NCBI RefSeq assembly: GCF_900634625.1
Contig: NC_041039.1
Span: 17,975,006-18,039,005 of the forward strand
DNA from: Parambassis ranga
Lineage: Eukaryota; Chordata; Actinopteri; Ambassidae
Direction of reading: 5' to 3'
Length of the DNA stretch: 64,000 bases
This document shows, one piece after another, positions 11,157 through 24,922 of the stretch. Positions within the stretch are counted from its first letter, which is position 1, and each line of letters starts with the position of its first letter. The translations under genes and the position numbers were made by a program. The notes below the pieces were generated by a model that was not told where the DNA came from, did no database searches, and worked only from the letters and a program-made list of their open reading frames with translations.

Positions 11157-13205
11157 TGTCCTCCCACTCTGCTGCTTGGCCTCAAGTGCTGAAGGGAGAT
11201 TAGATTCTGGGAGAGGCAGTGCTCCCCATTACTCCCTTGTTTGGTGGCCCAAAAGCAAAATGAAAAATAGCCCTGTGGTCCTAATCCTGAAGACACTCAA
11301 CACACTCATATTGTCCTCCCAGGGTGCACTTCTTTTGGCTTCCAGTGCTGCCATGGTGACTGGCAGCTATAAAACCATTAGCAGATTTGTTATGAAAGCA
11401 GCATGGATGCACGCATCAGACGTACAGTGCATGCATGTTGTAACCGCATCCAGACAAACTCTGGTCCTCTATGGAAGCCTTTTTTATGTATCACCGTGAT
11501 TACATTGATCACTCTTCTTTTAGCATGTGCTGTCAAGATGAAAACACATGAGTTTAGTGTAAGAAAAACACTGCGGGGTGAAGTGAAAATCCCCTCGATA
11601 TGGGATCCCAATGATGAGTGGTGCTAGAAGCCCGGCTCACTGCCAAGAAACCATTACTAATCCCCCAGGGCTGTTAGAGCAAGGAGTGTGTGTGTGAGTG
11701 TGAGTATCATTTAGCATGCCTGTAGCCTGTGAGTGTGTGTGTGTATCCCTGGCTCTTGAATTTGCGCCTTCCATGACCACCCTCCCATCCGAAAAAAAAG
11801 TCCAGTTGAATATTACAAAAACAGGAGAGGAGCTCCAAACACCTGGTAGGAGTGGAACAAAAAACTGTCCACATGTGTGTGTCAGTGTGCGAGTTGGACG
11901 TCTCATAAATCTAAATTTATGCAGCAAGTATATTGCTTATAAATTCAAATTTCATCTCGTTTAGAGCATGAGTAACTAATCAAAATTGTTTATTTACTAT
12001 CATTTATGGGTTCCTTTACAACTCCTGGCATATTTATAGCAAGCGCAAAATATGCCGTGACAGCTAATGTGCGAATAAATAGTTATCTTTCAATCTCTTT
12101 TTCCTTACAGTCCCAGTGACAGCCATAAAATGTGTTTTTGAAAACACGATTGTGTTTACCAATTAAATGCTGGCTGCAGGTCCGTGAACTTTGTCCTGCA
12201 ACTTGGCAAAACCCAAACAAAAACACCCTAACCCTGTGTTGCCACGAATAAATGCACATCAAGCTTCGACAAACCATTCCCATGCACGTCTCCCATATCC
12301 TCGCAGAAACCACAGGAAGATGAATGAACACCCACACAGACACAGCATAGAAAAAAAAAGGGAGTGCCAACATCAAGCTGGTTGGTATAGTTGAGTTCAA
12401 AGGTCAGCACCGGACTGCTTTGTGGTTCAGTTTGCCATTCGGGCACTAATTCACAACATACTGAGTTGTTACAGTTAAAAGGCTTCTTTGGTCTTTCAAG
12501 AAGTGCATAAGTCCATTTTAAGTTCTAGTTTTTAACAAAATACAGATTGCACATTAAGATCATCTGCAGCCGATTAGCTAACCATGTTTTGATCATATTC
12601 CAGTAAAATTAAGAGCAGGTGGTTAGGTTGTCTTTTGTCATTTTAATTCCTTAATTCAACCATTCACCATCTCCTTTTTCTTTTCTTTCCTTTTTTTGTC
12701 TTCTCAGAAAGCAAAATATTGCTTTTTAGTTTGCCAAGAGCATAACATTTGCTTATTTGCTAATCATATGTTCAAAACAAAATACAGAGTGCACGCTGAG
12801 CTCACAGGCTCGACCGCAGGCATGACAAAGACATTAATTCACCCAACATCATAAAATGCGCCTCACAAGAAGCCAAGGCAAAGGCAAACACAAATAAAAT
12901 GGCGTGCAAGACGTTTTTTTTCCCCTCTCCTTTCCTCCTGTTTGGAGGGAAGCACAACCCAATGCTCTGTGCTTGAACCCACTATAAAAACATCCTTAAG
13001 GAGTCTGCCAATTTAAACATTAAGAGAGCAAAAATTACAAGGACACCTATCGCATCTGTTTGGCTTGTGAAGCTAAAACTCAGAGTTCAACACATTTAGC
13101 TCTAATTGAACGAGCTGGACTGAGATTCTTTGTTGGCATCAGTTCACTTTGTAAATGTCTCCTAATTCACTAATTTATTACCACATCTCCATGGAGCCAA
13201 GATTA

Positions 13206-13208
<3 letters not shown>

Positions 13209-13235
<27 letters not shown>
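13209..13235 (+). repeat. (CA)n microsatellite
   Basis: An uninterrupted CA repeat of about thirteen units. Confidence 0.95.
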
Positions 13236-13236
<1 letters not shown>

Positions 13237-16200
13237 AGCCACCTCCACAGCTATAGTACACATCTCATTAACCATGCCACTAAGTGTACACTTATCTGTC
13301 TAAAACCTTTTAGATCTGCCTATTTGTCACTGTGTCCTTATGTTTGAATCACACTGCTGAGCTATTAATTAAAGCAGCTAGACAGGTCACAGGTCAAAGA
13401 GAACGGTGTGGTCACATGCTTTAATGTCTGCAAAATGTGAGCTACAATGTATAAACAACTTCTATCAGCTACATGAAGAACGAGGAAACTCAGAGTTGTG
13501 TGTTTTCATGTCTCGGATGTCCTTTTCCATCTTTTCTTATGTATGGCCTACTTACATCTTTTTCACAGCACCAAACATTACACTGACAAGAGGATGATCA
13601 GAACTTTGTAGTAAAAAGTCAAAGCTCAAAATTACTGTTTGATGGACAACACCTAGTGGAGCTATATGTAAAAAGTGTCTAATGCAGATGCATAAGACAT
13701 TATTCTACAAGGCCTTGGTTAAAAAGTCTGTGTAGTGTGTGTGACTATAGTACATGAAAATATGTGTTCTCTATTCACAATATGTGCTTCCTTATGTACT
13801 GCTTTTGTGCTGCAGGCACCTTCCCCTGCTTAAAGCAGCTGGAGTTTTTCCAGAAGTGATGGAATCTAGCATGGACAGTGTATCGCTAATAGACTGTCTG
13901 ACTGCATGTGCACAAAGGGCATCGTCTACATCTTGGCTACTGCTCTGGGTTCAGTAAGAATGACAGCTACCCATGCATAGATAATGAAACTGTTTGGTAT
14001 GTTCTGGAGGTAACGATGACACTCGCAAAGATTGTTACAAATTGCAAAATAATATGACATCTGATTACTATGTAATGGTGAACAACAGCTAAATCTATGA
14101 CTGAAGAAAAAAAGCCTAACCTAGCTTGAATGCCCAAAACAGAATTTACTCAAAAAGATTATTTTATCCCTATCTAATCAATGAAACATCACACAAGCGA
14201 CATGGTAAGCTCTCATTGACTGCTGTCTTTTCATCCACACCTTCCCAGGTCAGAGGACCAAAAAAGACTCCTAACACTTTACTCTTTCACTTGCTTCAGG
14301 TGCCAGAAATTGATGTAATGCCAACATTCACCATAAATATTTTGAGGTTAAATCATTTAATAATAACAAATAATGTGCATAGACAAGGCAATCAGAAGGA
14401 AACAAATTGGACTGACAGAGCAAGCAACATCAAAATAATGCAGAAACCTGTGGCTACATGTACATGTGTGACTGGGAATCTTCATCAACACATGTGAACA
14501 TCCAAGTGCCTAAGAGGAGAGTGCATTTGTCCTTCTGACTGACTCTCAGTGGATGTGATGAGAGAAGAAAATGGCATAACTGCAGGTGTGCCTCATCTTC
14601 ACCCAGTGTAAATGGATGCACCTGACTGCCATCAGTTCAAACAACAGTCCTGCTTTTGATAGATCAGCGTTGTTGTTACAGTATAACTTCCATTTATAGC
14701 TTTCAAGTGAGTTAATACTGAATGGGGTCAATTCTGTCAGGGGATTGTCACATGTCCATAATAATTCCATCATTCCTCATATCTGACAATCAAATAGGTT
14801 CTGAGTCCCACCCCTATTGTACCAGATGTGTCACTCAAAGTGAGTGCAGGCTCATTACAGCAGCTTTCTAACACCTTCTTCAGTAGTAATGGGTGGTCCA
14901 CTATTATCCTCAGAGAGGAATTACAGAGTGAAGCCAGCAGCCCTTTATTGCTGGATTCATGTCAATACCTCCATCTTGTCAGCTTAGCTTCAAACATGCC
15001 GATCATTTAAGTGGAAGAGTGCGCCAGCATTAAGAGTGGATTATAGTCTTAAAGGTTAAACATAAACCTGACCCCGTTCCTTTTTTCCAGCTAGAAGGTG
15101 GACTGATTAGATGTTTCCTTCATATGCGGCAATGTTATTTCTTGGTTTTGATTCTAGGGATGTTAAAAGACTTTAACTAGAACTATATGCATTCTTTTAT
15201 CTTAGTATTCTTTAAAAATGCTTAGTGTAGTTAAAAATTAGACAAAAACTAAACACTTCTTTATCAAAATAACACAAAATCCTTATCAAGCATTTGTAGA
15301 TTAATTCTTAACGCCACCTTTTTACTGCACGCACACCATCTGATCTCCTTCTGTGTCAGTCAGGCAGTGCAGCAGTCAAGACCTGTGCACTCTGTGCATA
15401 GAGCCAAAGACTGAGTGAAGTCAGAGTTGAGTCATGCTACAGGAGCATGCTACTGGATGTAAAACAGAACAGTTGCTTCCTGCTGAGTCAAACCCGCAAC
15501 TCTCATTAAGTCATTAAGCGGTAATTAGCCTGTGTGTTAGTGGATAGGTAGCAAGAAAGCAGGAGCAGGAGATTACTACTGAAGTCAGTAGCCATATCAA
15601 ACCAATGTAACTCCACACAGTCCATTAAAGCTAGTGATTTGATCAGGTTATTGATCCAATCTGTGCTGACTTTCACATGCTGCATGCACACTGGCTATAA
15701 ATTGAGTTTTTTTGGCTAGGTTACAGTTACTGCAGGTCATTTTGTGTACGTATTGATGTTTGGCTCAGACCACCTCCTCCATTCATAGTGATGAAGAACC
15801 ACCAAGTGTGCACCATAGCAACCAACAAGCTCATAAATCCGTACCTATAGAGGGGAAGTGCGGGACAAACTCAAGACAGTGACATTTTTCAAATGAATCA
15901 CTCCCTTCTTTTCTCTATGCCATAACATAAATACTGTGGCTGTCTCTTTTTACGTGTAACAACTGATCAAACAGGGCCTGTCAAGCATTCACTGGAAGCA
16001 AGTAGGTAAGTAGAAAGTTACTTTAAATATCATAGAAAAGGGACTGTAACTGCCTATAAGTACCGTTTGTTTACACATAAAGATGTATTTCCCCTAAAAA
16101 CTGGGAGTTACCACCCTTTTTGCAAAGTCCAACAATGCACTGACTGATCAGCTCCAGTTATCCTCGGTCTGTATTCAGGGGAAGCTAGCCAATATCTCAA

Positions 16201-16693
16201 CATGGACAATGTGACAAGACCCCAAATGCTTCAGTTCATCCTGTTCTTTCTGTTAGCTCTCTTGACCTATTGACCTCAACACCACCTGGGAAATCCCTGA
16301 TTGCACCATCTACAGATGCATCCAGCACTCATTCTCCATTTGTGGTTAATAAGGCTGGCACGCATCAAAGCTCCGGTTGGAACAAGATATTTAGAGCTGT
16401 CGTGAGCTGTCGTGAACCGCTGTGAGGTGTTATGATGTGGTGTTATGATTTTCCATGACCTCAGGGGTCATTTGTCACCAGCCTTAATGCGGTAGCTCTG
16501 AGTGAGTGTTGATGGTAAAGGGCTTCAGGGCCTGGAACTGAACCAACACTGGGCCAGTCAAGGCCGCAGCTGCACATCGCACATGAGAAGCTGATGGCAG
16601 GTAGAACAGGTGCTCTCCTCCAAAATGAAGAGTTTTATCAAGGCTTAATGACACGAAGATTATAATTGGCTGGTAAAAATAACTTTTTTTTAT

Positions 16694-16713
16694 TTATTAA
16701 TAATAATAATAAT
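16694..16713 (+). repeat. (AAT)n microsatellite
   Basis: TTATTAATAATAATAATAAT, preceded by a T-rich run. Confidence 0.85.
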
Positions 16714-17996
16714 TTCAAACTTTAATCCTCAGGTGCCAAAGGGGAAGGGTGTGACGGTAGTGAGAGAAAGAGTGCCAGGAAAAACTGATAATGATGATTG
16801 ATTAAACGTGTGCCGGAGATCAGAGATCAAAGATGTGACACGGTTTTAGTTGTCCCTTGGCGGCATATGAACAGCTTCTTTTTTTATTGTGTAACTTCAC
16901 ATTTACTAGGCTATGAGTTTAAAAGTATAAGCCTCATTTCCTTCCTGTTTATTTCTGCCACAACTATAGTCTGATTTCATGCAAACAAAAACAGAAAACA
17001 AATCTAACATTATTACATTAACCCCTTTTTAAAAACATTAATTTATGAGTGCATCGTTTTATTTTGCAGCTATGCACATTACAATAGTTACTCCGATTTC
17101 ATTTTCACTACAAATGTACATCTACTTTCATCTTAAAGGTGAGGTGTGAAGTGCATCTCACAGGCATGAGACTGGCTGCAAACAACCTTTTTAGAAAAGT
17201 ACAAAAATATGTGCAACAATGCCATCCCAGCCTCCACACAATCACAGTAATACTCACACACATCACAGAACAACCACAGATTATAGGCCACTTCTTCAGT
17301 AATTACTACTGGCCAAGCCTAAGGCATAATCTTGCAATTTCCTCTATGACGCGCAAAGCATGCAACTTCATATAGGCACCCAACTCCACATGGATCCCTA
17401 CGCTCTCTTCAAACTTGGAACACATACTTGTGATTCTTCAGATAAAAGATTAGCCATTACCTCAAGTGTGTGCGTGTTTGAAAAACAAACACTGTTTATG
17501 TGGGTTCATTTCCTCGTGACCATGACAACTGAGCACTCGCCATCCCTCCTTCTTGGCATCACACACCTTGCTGCACTACCGAAGAACGCAGGGTGAACCA
17601 CACACAACTCATGCCTCTTTACATCTCTCATAAACAAGTAATACAAGGAAGTTTAAATGATGTCTGATTTCTTGGAAATAGTTTGGTCACATTGAACTTT
17701 TCATACATGCTGAAGTAAATATTGATGAATAAGTGGATATGTCTGACACCAACTTGGCATTGCATCAGTATGTACAAAGAGGTGGAGGATGAGTGTAGCT
17801 GAGGTGGGCCAGATAAGCAAACAGTAATGAGCCTGTCAAACTGTAGAGTACAATGGAAAAAAACGGTATAAAGACCAAAACAGACTTAGAGGCCAAAGAA
17901 ATTCAATGCACCAAAGATAAAATCACAATTGTTGCCACTGTTCGACAAACTTTACACTATGTTCCTTTGTCACGATGGCTAGCACAATCATGCATT

Positions 17997-18078
17997 CTTC
18001 TTCTACTTTCAGCTGTTCCCGTCAGGGGTCGCCACAGTGAATCATCTCTTTCCACCTAACTCTTTTTCCACTGCACAG
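17997..18078 (-). mobile_element. short retroposed fragment with 9-bp target duplication
   Basis: An 82-bp insert is flanked by exact TCATGCATT repeats (17988-17996 and 18079-18087). It contains AGCTGTTCCCGTCAGGGGTC and GCCACAGTGAATCATCT, which I recognise as a widespread teleost repeat end. A CTTCTTCT run at the low-coordinate side fits a (AGA)n tail on the minus strand. The family name is not assigned. Confidence 0.72.
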
Positions 18079-18089
18079 TCATGCATTAT

Positions 18090-21000
18090 GGAGGGTTTAT
18101 TAGCTTTCATTTTGGGAACCCAATGGGCTATCGTCTGACAATTTGAGAACAATGGCCAGGGTTTCAAGGCGGTTCTGGACTCGGGTCATTAGAGTCCAAT
18201 GAAGACTGAGACTGAGACTGAGATATCTATCTATCTCAGAAGTTCTAACCATTTTACTGGCTTTTGTTTAAGATATGTTCTTGTCGAATGACAAACATGC
18301 AACACTACTCTGACCTCCATTGGAAAACTAGACAGCACTAAATGTTTCCAACAAATAATCATTATAATATTCTACTGTCATTTCTCTTTCCTTCCTCCTC
18401 TCTCCAATTCATTCATGACAAGATAAATGACAACCTGTGAAACAAACTGAAAGACATTAGTGACATGATAGGGAACGCAGCCTGATACTCTGATCTTTCA
18501 AGAAGAAATAATGGTGATCTCCACTGAGCACCTGTTAGTACACTACTATTGTATGTGCCAACAGTGGCATGCTTCGAAACCCCAACACTAGAGTGGCCGT
18601 AGAAGGAGTGCAGTCTCTGGCTTAAAGTTTTAGTATATCTTCTACGTGGCTACAGTTTTAAACATATACTACAAATAAGAGCAGCCCCCCGGAGTTTGCT
18701 GGCACATACATGCCGGCTCAGCACCTCTTTCACAAATTAAAGTGCTGCATTTAATTGCTCTGAGTAACTACCTTGAGGCTTTGTTGGTTTGTAAAACCAG
18801 GAACAACAATCCTCTTCCTTGTTCCAGTAACAATACCCTGTAGTCCAGAATGAACTAATCTGCATAAGCATCATAAGCTGAGCTACCGGCAGCTGCTGAG
18901 CCTAAAACAACTGCGCTGTGATTCCAAACTAAATATTACACCCGCAAAAAATAAGAGAGACAGAGAGAGGAGGAGGAGGAGGAATGGCTGTGAAGGAAGA
19001 GGGTAAAGAAAAATAAGATCAAAAAGAAAAAGGAAGCAAAGCTGATCAGATGTGAAAGTTCAGACATTCTGCCTTGTTCCTGCAGGAAGAAGCTGTTGCC
19101 CCACAGTTCACCATATGCTGCTGATATTCTGCAGACCCATCTTCCTCTGCTTTCTGGCCTGTAATGTGGATGTAATGGAGCGTGTTCTTATCAGCACACC
19201 AAGGTCTTTATTGAGAGGCCCCTAAGAGAGGTCGAGGTGCTCACTTTGTCTATTCAATGAAACATTGTGTTGTTTAAAAATAGCACATTCAACAAGTCAT
19301 GCACTTTCCTGCTTAATCATTTACTTTTTAACAGTACAATAACAAATAGGTCATAATATGTGGTTCTACTTTATGGACTCTGAAAGGAATGTGAACCAAC
19401 TGTATTAATCTATAAATGAGTTTTAATAGAGGAATTTTATTTTAAGGATGTGTTTGGCTTTTTATGGGGTGTTTCATAAAACTTGAGACAGAGGAGTACA
19501 GGCCTAATTGATAAATTAATCAGCAAATGCTGCACTTCAAACACTTTATTACAAACACATATATAACCCTTTACTGCAGGTTCTTTGTTGTATGATGGAC
19601 TTCTCAGCATAGGGGAATGAATAGTCATAACAGCACCAGGTCATCATCCAATTTTCCTCCTAACGAGATCTGCAAAAGTGAAAATTAAATCTGAGCATCT
19701 TTAAATATACTGTCTGTGTCATCTTGTGTTTTTAAGTTTAGTGAGAAGAGACAGAAATAAAGAGGAATGAGCTAGACACAACACTGACACCTAGTGTTAG
19801 AGCAGGAGACTCAGAGCTGCACCGCACAGGCTGCACACATCCATTAATGATGTGTTGCAGCGACACAAGACGGTACCTGTAAGTGATACTTTATAATACA
19901 AGAAGATTCGTGTAGGTATGAAAAACACAAACAGTTCACTGTGAGTTTGTGTTTCCCACGCTGAATTGTCAAAACAAACAGAAGACAGGCTTCAACCAAA
20001 ATATGAATTAAGGAAAGAGGTGAGTGATGCTGATACAATTGAATGTGACATTGTTCTCAAAACCACACAAAGACAAATACACATGCCATCATACAGGCTG
20101 GCTTATATACACAAATATGCACGCACACACACCTACAGAGGGCCTCTTAAAGCCGGAGAGCAGAGAGTGATAATTATGCGTGTAAATTCCAGGACCCCTC
20201 TCTGCAGCTCTGCCGGCTGGTGTTGAGAGCTGTGTCCTACTGGCCCTGCTGGTAATGCTAGCCCACATACAGCCAGCTGTCACTGCTTCTAGCCCATATC
20301 TTACACTTTCACTACATCGCTGAAGGGTTGGCACAGTCTCGTATAGACTTGTATGTGCTAGTAGTATGTGCTGGAGGTGAAAGAGAATAAAACATAATGA
20401 TGAACACTCATAGCTGTGGGTAAATGGACATTAAAACTCAGAATGAGCTTGCTGGCTACTTTCTGCTCTTGCTAGTGAAATTTAAAAAAAAAAAAAAAAA
20501 AAAATCAAGGCTCTGGGAATAATGATGCAAAAAATAAAAATGCTCATAATAATACATTGGGTTTTCACTTAGGTAGAGTACTTGAGGAAATATACGTTCC
20601 ACTGTTGATTAACTGTGTGCTGGTGAAAGGTTGCTAAAGTGCAGAGACACTGCAGTGACCCAACAGTTGTGTTAGGTGTTTGACGCAGGTTCCTGCTTTT
20701 CAAAACTATGTATATCTCTTTCGCCATGGTGCAATGACAAATTGGCTGTATTACACATACAATATCACACATATCTCCTGAGTGTGAATCATATCAACTG
20801 CTGTATTATCTGACGTTTTATGTAGCAACAATCTCAACTATGACACGTGTTAGCTAAAAGTGATTGCACTTTTGTCCCATGTCTAATATGACAAAGGGGA
20901 CAAAGCGTGTGCAGCTCAAAGGAAGAAAAAAAATTCCCCATGAAAAAAAAAAGTTGTGGTTATTCAACAATTAATATACACTCACACTGATGAGGCGCTT

Positions 21001-21750
21001 AGAAATGACCAAACGGGTCTTCTTCATCATGAAGTTCTGACTGAGGCCAGTAAGACCACCACAAACAGAGAAAGAGGTTTTTCCTCCTTCACTTTCTCTC
21101 ATGGGAATTACAGCAGCATGTTTTCCCTCTCCTCTGAATGTTTATTCTGGTGGGCATGGTGGTAGTTTGATGTCTGAGGCGCAATGAGCCAAGACTCCTG
21201 TGAACGCATTCCTCCTTATACCTGACTGATGAATGTTAAGCATGTAGATAAAGTGAGCGCTGCTGAACCACACTGAGGCCACATCTCTGGCCTGCTCTGC
21301 ATCCCACTTAGCTGAAGAGAAAATTGTGCGTGACAAACATCAGGCCGAATTCACATCTGCATTCTTGAAGTAGGGTGTCTGGGATGCTGAAAAGAAGAAC
21401 ACTCAATTTATTGAACACAGCTCATGTCTGGCTGGGCAGATGGCAATCACATAATGCAACTATTTTAGCAACACAGTGGCAAGCAGGAATCAGCTGGTTT
21501 TGTCTGGGAGGTGACTAACAGGCATGAACAAGAAGAAATAGAGGACTGGCCTGGACTAACCTGGCCTGTACCAAGCTGTCAGCAAAAGAGGCAGAGGAGA
21601 GAAGGCGAGGTTTTGGTGGGTGGTGATGTGGGGAGTTAGGGTCAACCTCCTGTTACATCATCTGCGCCTGACAGACAGTGTGGCAGACTTATCTGTCTGT
21701 GGTCTCGGGTGGCATTTGTCTGGACCAGCAGTGAGTCACACTTTCTGTTT
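18090..21750. other. non-coding, no gene recognised
   Basis: No repeat family is recognised except the poly(A) run at 20484 and a GACTGA/ATCT simple repeat near 18205-18236. Open frames are short and have no domain. Confidence 0.5.
20484..20504 (+). repeat. poly(A) run
   Basis: Twenty-one consecutive A residues. No recognisable retroposed gene or SINE lies directly upstream, so slippage is as likely as a retroposition tail. Confidence 0.9.
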
Positions 21751-21752
21751 AC

Positions 21753-21947
21753 CTCAACATGAACCCATTCCTGAAACTTCTCTTCCACCATCCAACAGCC
21801 TCCATTCACCAGCCGCATGAGGGCCGGTAGCAGGGTGGCTTCCACCAGCGGGTTGCCAGGAATGTGCTGTGCCCACACCTTGCTAAACCATGACACCTTT
21901 CCTGTGGCGTAGGAGCTGGTTTCTTTCAAAAACGCTCTCATCTGGAA
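21753..21947 (-). CDS. isolated 65-codon putative exon, unrecognised
   Basis: A 195-nt open frame is bounded by TTTACTCTCTCAG on the acceptor side and GAG|GTAAAC on the donor side, so it is a symmetric phase-0 exon. Codons favour C or G at the third position, unlike the AT-rich flanks. It starts FQMRAFLKETSSYATGKVSW, continues with FSKVWAQHIPGNPLVEATLL and a segment PALMRLVNGGCWMVEEKF, and ends QEWVHVE. The residue mix (several Trp, amphipathic Leu/Val) looks protein-like. I do not recognise the family. No partner exon is seen nearby on the same strand, so it may belong to a gene with large introns, be an exon remnant, or be a fortuitous frame in conserved non-coding DNA. Confidence 0.4.
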
Positions 21948-22729
21948 CTGAGAGAGTAAATATAGCCCTTCTACTGTAACCTCTCTTTCTCTCGAGCAGA
22001 CTTGGGTCAAATAGTGTTGAAAATACTGTTCGACTGTTTGTTTTTGCCTACTGAGGTCCCACATTTGTAGGATTTGCCACATAAGATAATACATTAATCC
22101 AAAGCTGTTTAGACAAGCACAGGAAAGTGCTTGGAAGAATGTTTATTACACTTTTGATGACAACTTAACAGCCTATCTGACATGACCTGATGTGGCAAAC
22201 CCCAGCCACCTGGTTCCCTGTGACTGTTTAAATAAACAAATGTCTATGCTAATATCAAGTCTGCTCTGTAGAGGTTTATATGAAGTGTTTTGATTTGGCA
22301 CAGAAGGTTGTAATGGAAGAGAGAATCCACAGAATATGTGGGAGAAAAAAAACAAGCAATACCAGAAAAGAAGAAAACAGTCAATAATTAATTTCACTTT
22401 TCAAGTTTATATTGATTATATAAAGACATGGAATTAATCAATGTTACATTTGCTTTTTACAAATCAAGCTTGTAGGTTCCTTAGCTGAACATTTCTATTT
22501 GTTCAACCACCAGAACACTAATTTAATCAAGTGGACCAGACAAAATAGAAAGTCCAGCTCACAACGTCAGAGATGCACACACAACTAAGGGTCAGAAAGA
22601 CAACTCTGCCCTACTAGATTTGTCATACAGTACACTTTCCCAAAAAAACGCAACTCCTATCACCATATCACTGCTAAGGTCCACTAGACCCCCAAAGTGG
22701 TCCCAAAGTGGATTAATAACTGATTTGTG

Positions 22730-22938
22730 GCAGCAGTGGCTCAGTGGTATAGCAGGGTTGTCCAATAACCGGAAGGTTGGTGGTTCGATCCCAACTCCTC
22801 CCTAGTCACTGTTGTGTGTCCTTGGGCAAGGCACTTTACCCACATAGCCTCCAGTGTACTCACTGATGTATGGTGCTCTTTACTGGGCTGCCTTAAGCAA
22901 TTTCCCCATTGTGGGACTAATAAAGGTTTCTTAATTTA
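22730..22938 (+). mobile_element. tRNA-derived SINE, TTAAT-tailed type
   Basis: The head holds a polymerase III A box (TGGCTCAGTGGTA) and B box (GGTTCGATCCC). A conserved body follows (CTTGGGCAAGGCACTTTACCC), then a tail ending in AATAAAGGTTTCTTAATTTA. It is flanked by a 7-bp direct repeat, ATTTGTG, at 22723-22729 and 22939-22945, which I read as the target-site duplication. It is about 209 bp long. The tRNA-like head is not a functional tRNA gene because no acceptor-stem pairing follows. I recognise the type as widespread in teleosts but do not assign a family name. Confidence 0.85.
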
Positions 22939-24922
22939 ATTTGTGTCCATGTAACGGTCAGTTCATGCAACTTTCTGCTAATAGGTATGCACAAAGTGTT
23001 ATCATCATTAATTAATCTGCACCCAACATACAGTGCCAAACAAGCCTAACTTTCCTTAGCCTTCTAGTTCTTCAGACAAACAATGCTACTGCGCCATCCT
23101 CTGAAGCGCTTGATCCAAAAATGTGCTGCAGTCACTCTCATTTCCCATTTTTGTCCCATTTGACAAGTCTTAAGTGGTCTCACAAATATCACTCAGCTAC
23201 TTACGCCACCATATTTTTTACACAGGCATGAGACTGGCACATCAATACCTCCGCTCTTCTAAAATGTCATATTAAGCTGTAACATTATTGATAAAGCATG
23301 CATAAGGAGTTTATGTATACCTCTGAGAATGGAAAATGCACAAGCCACACACCTTTACTCATCACAGCAATAACACATTATTCTTTCCTCCTCTCCTGCC
23401 TGCCTGCAACAGGAGCCCATGAACAAGTTCAACGTTACCAATGATGACACAATCCTCAACTAGTCAGGAAGTCCCATCGGTGGGACAAAAACTCAAGATT
23501 AGTGGTTCATCCCTGGTTAAAAGAGCCTCTGGCACTTTGCCTTAGCTTCCAAATCTAAACCAGCAGTGCTCTCATGAGAATGACAGGGCCTGGGCTGCTG
23601 CTGCTGCTTTAGTCCCCATCTACCTCCGCCAGGCAAAAGGCCTCACCCATATCTTCTTATGGTATCCCTTCTCAGGTCTGTGTTTTTGTCATCGACTTAT
23701 AATATTCATAACAGTTTTTCTTCAGTGACATCAAAAATGTGATGGAAAAAAAGGGCTGGGGAAGGCACACATGATTCATAGGACCGGTGTTTGAAAAATT
23801 CCAAGAATACCCAACTCTAGACTTGGCATGCATCAAGCTCATATTTTGTAACTAAAATCTGGGCAATAGTATCCACTTCACTATCTGTAGCCATTTACGA
23901 CTCTTTCTATCTATCTTAGCTTACAGAAGAGAAAATCAGACTCTGCATTACCGTTTACTAGTCTTGATGGAGGAAATCACAGCCACCAGGACGGTGACAG
24001 AGCCAATCAATAAAGGCTTTGCATTTATTGTAAGAATCCTAACAATGGCCCTGGATTCATGCTGTGGAGATGAGGCCACACTTCCAGTAGAGCAAGACTA
24101 ATCACAAATGCAAATAAGCACAATGAAAGCAATGGGAGCAAAAGAGGTGCTGCAGCGTTCTTTGGTAAACGTCTGGGAAACAGCACTTGGCACATCTTAG
24201 GGGGTTCTACTCATCACTCAAAGGGAGACTAAAACATGCTATAGCTGCTGAAACAATGATGTATTCTTGCCAACCAGACAGTGAGAGTAAGACGGTAAAT
24301 GAGACTGAGGGAACAAGAGATTAGCAGATAAAGCTTGCAGTGTAATCATTTCTGCTAATTTGGTTGTTGCAATTCGAGGCAACCAGATACACTCTTTATA
24401 ATCTCACAACCAGAGCGTGCTATGATATGTATACATTGTAAGGAGACATGTCACTGCACTTTGACAGAGTACATAGGAGAGATGAGCAGGCTGTGAGGAA
24501 GATATCTTTATGTGCGATGTGACAGTTTTATGGGGATTGATCTTGTTTGAGTTGTGTGGTGAAACCTCCAGAGGGGTATCACTAACTCGTGTCTGGCAGG
24601 GCAATGAATTTTGCTTCATCTCACGCAAAACTCTTAGCCTGGCATACCTCACCATTACCAGAGATTGTTGTTTATGTCATCACATGCAATTGGATATATT
24701 AACAGTAAAAGACTGTAAATTGCACAAATGTCCGCCAGACGCAACAAGCACCATACAGACACAACAAGTTGTGTGCACATAGATGACTCAAAGTTTACTT
24801 CTCAAATATGCGGCCAGTCATGCAGACATAAAACAGAACTCACACATACTGAACCAAAATGCATAACACAAGCATTTATAAACAAATAATCTTTGTATCA
24901 AGGAGTAAGGATGTCATTACAC

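Larger units (their letters stand above)
8660..17985. other. non-coding, no gene recognised
   Basis: AT-rich sequence with two CA repeats, an AAT repeat and the nested palindromes at 10028. A small 10-bp duplication (GAGCTGTCGT twice) lies near 16393. No splice-bounded coding frame was accepted. Confidence 0.5.

Noticed and set aside
13818..13860. Possible exon after GTGCTGCAG reading TFPCLKQLEFFQK
   Set aside because: The frame stops after about 14 codons with no donor before the stop, so it is too short to support.
22730..22800. Possible tRNA gene (A and B boxes)
   Set aside because: The boxes belong to a SINE head: the acceptor stem does not pair, and near-identical heads recur at 30.4 and 48.5 kb.
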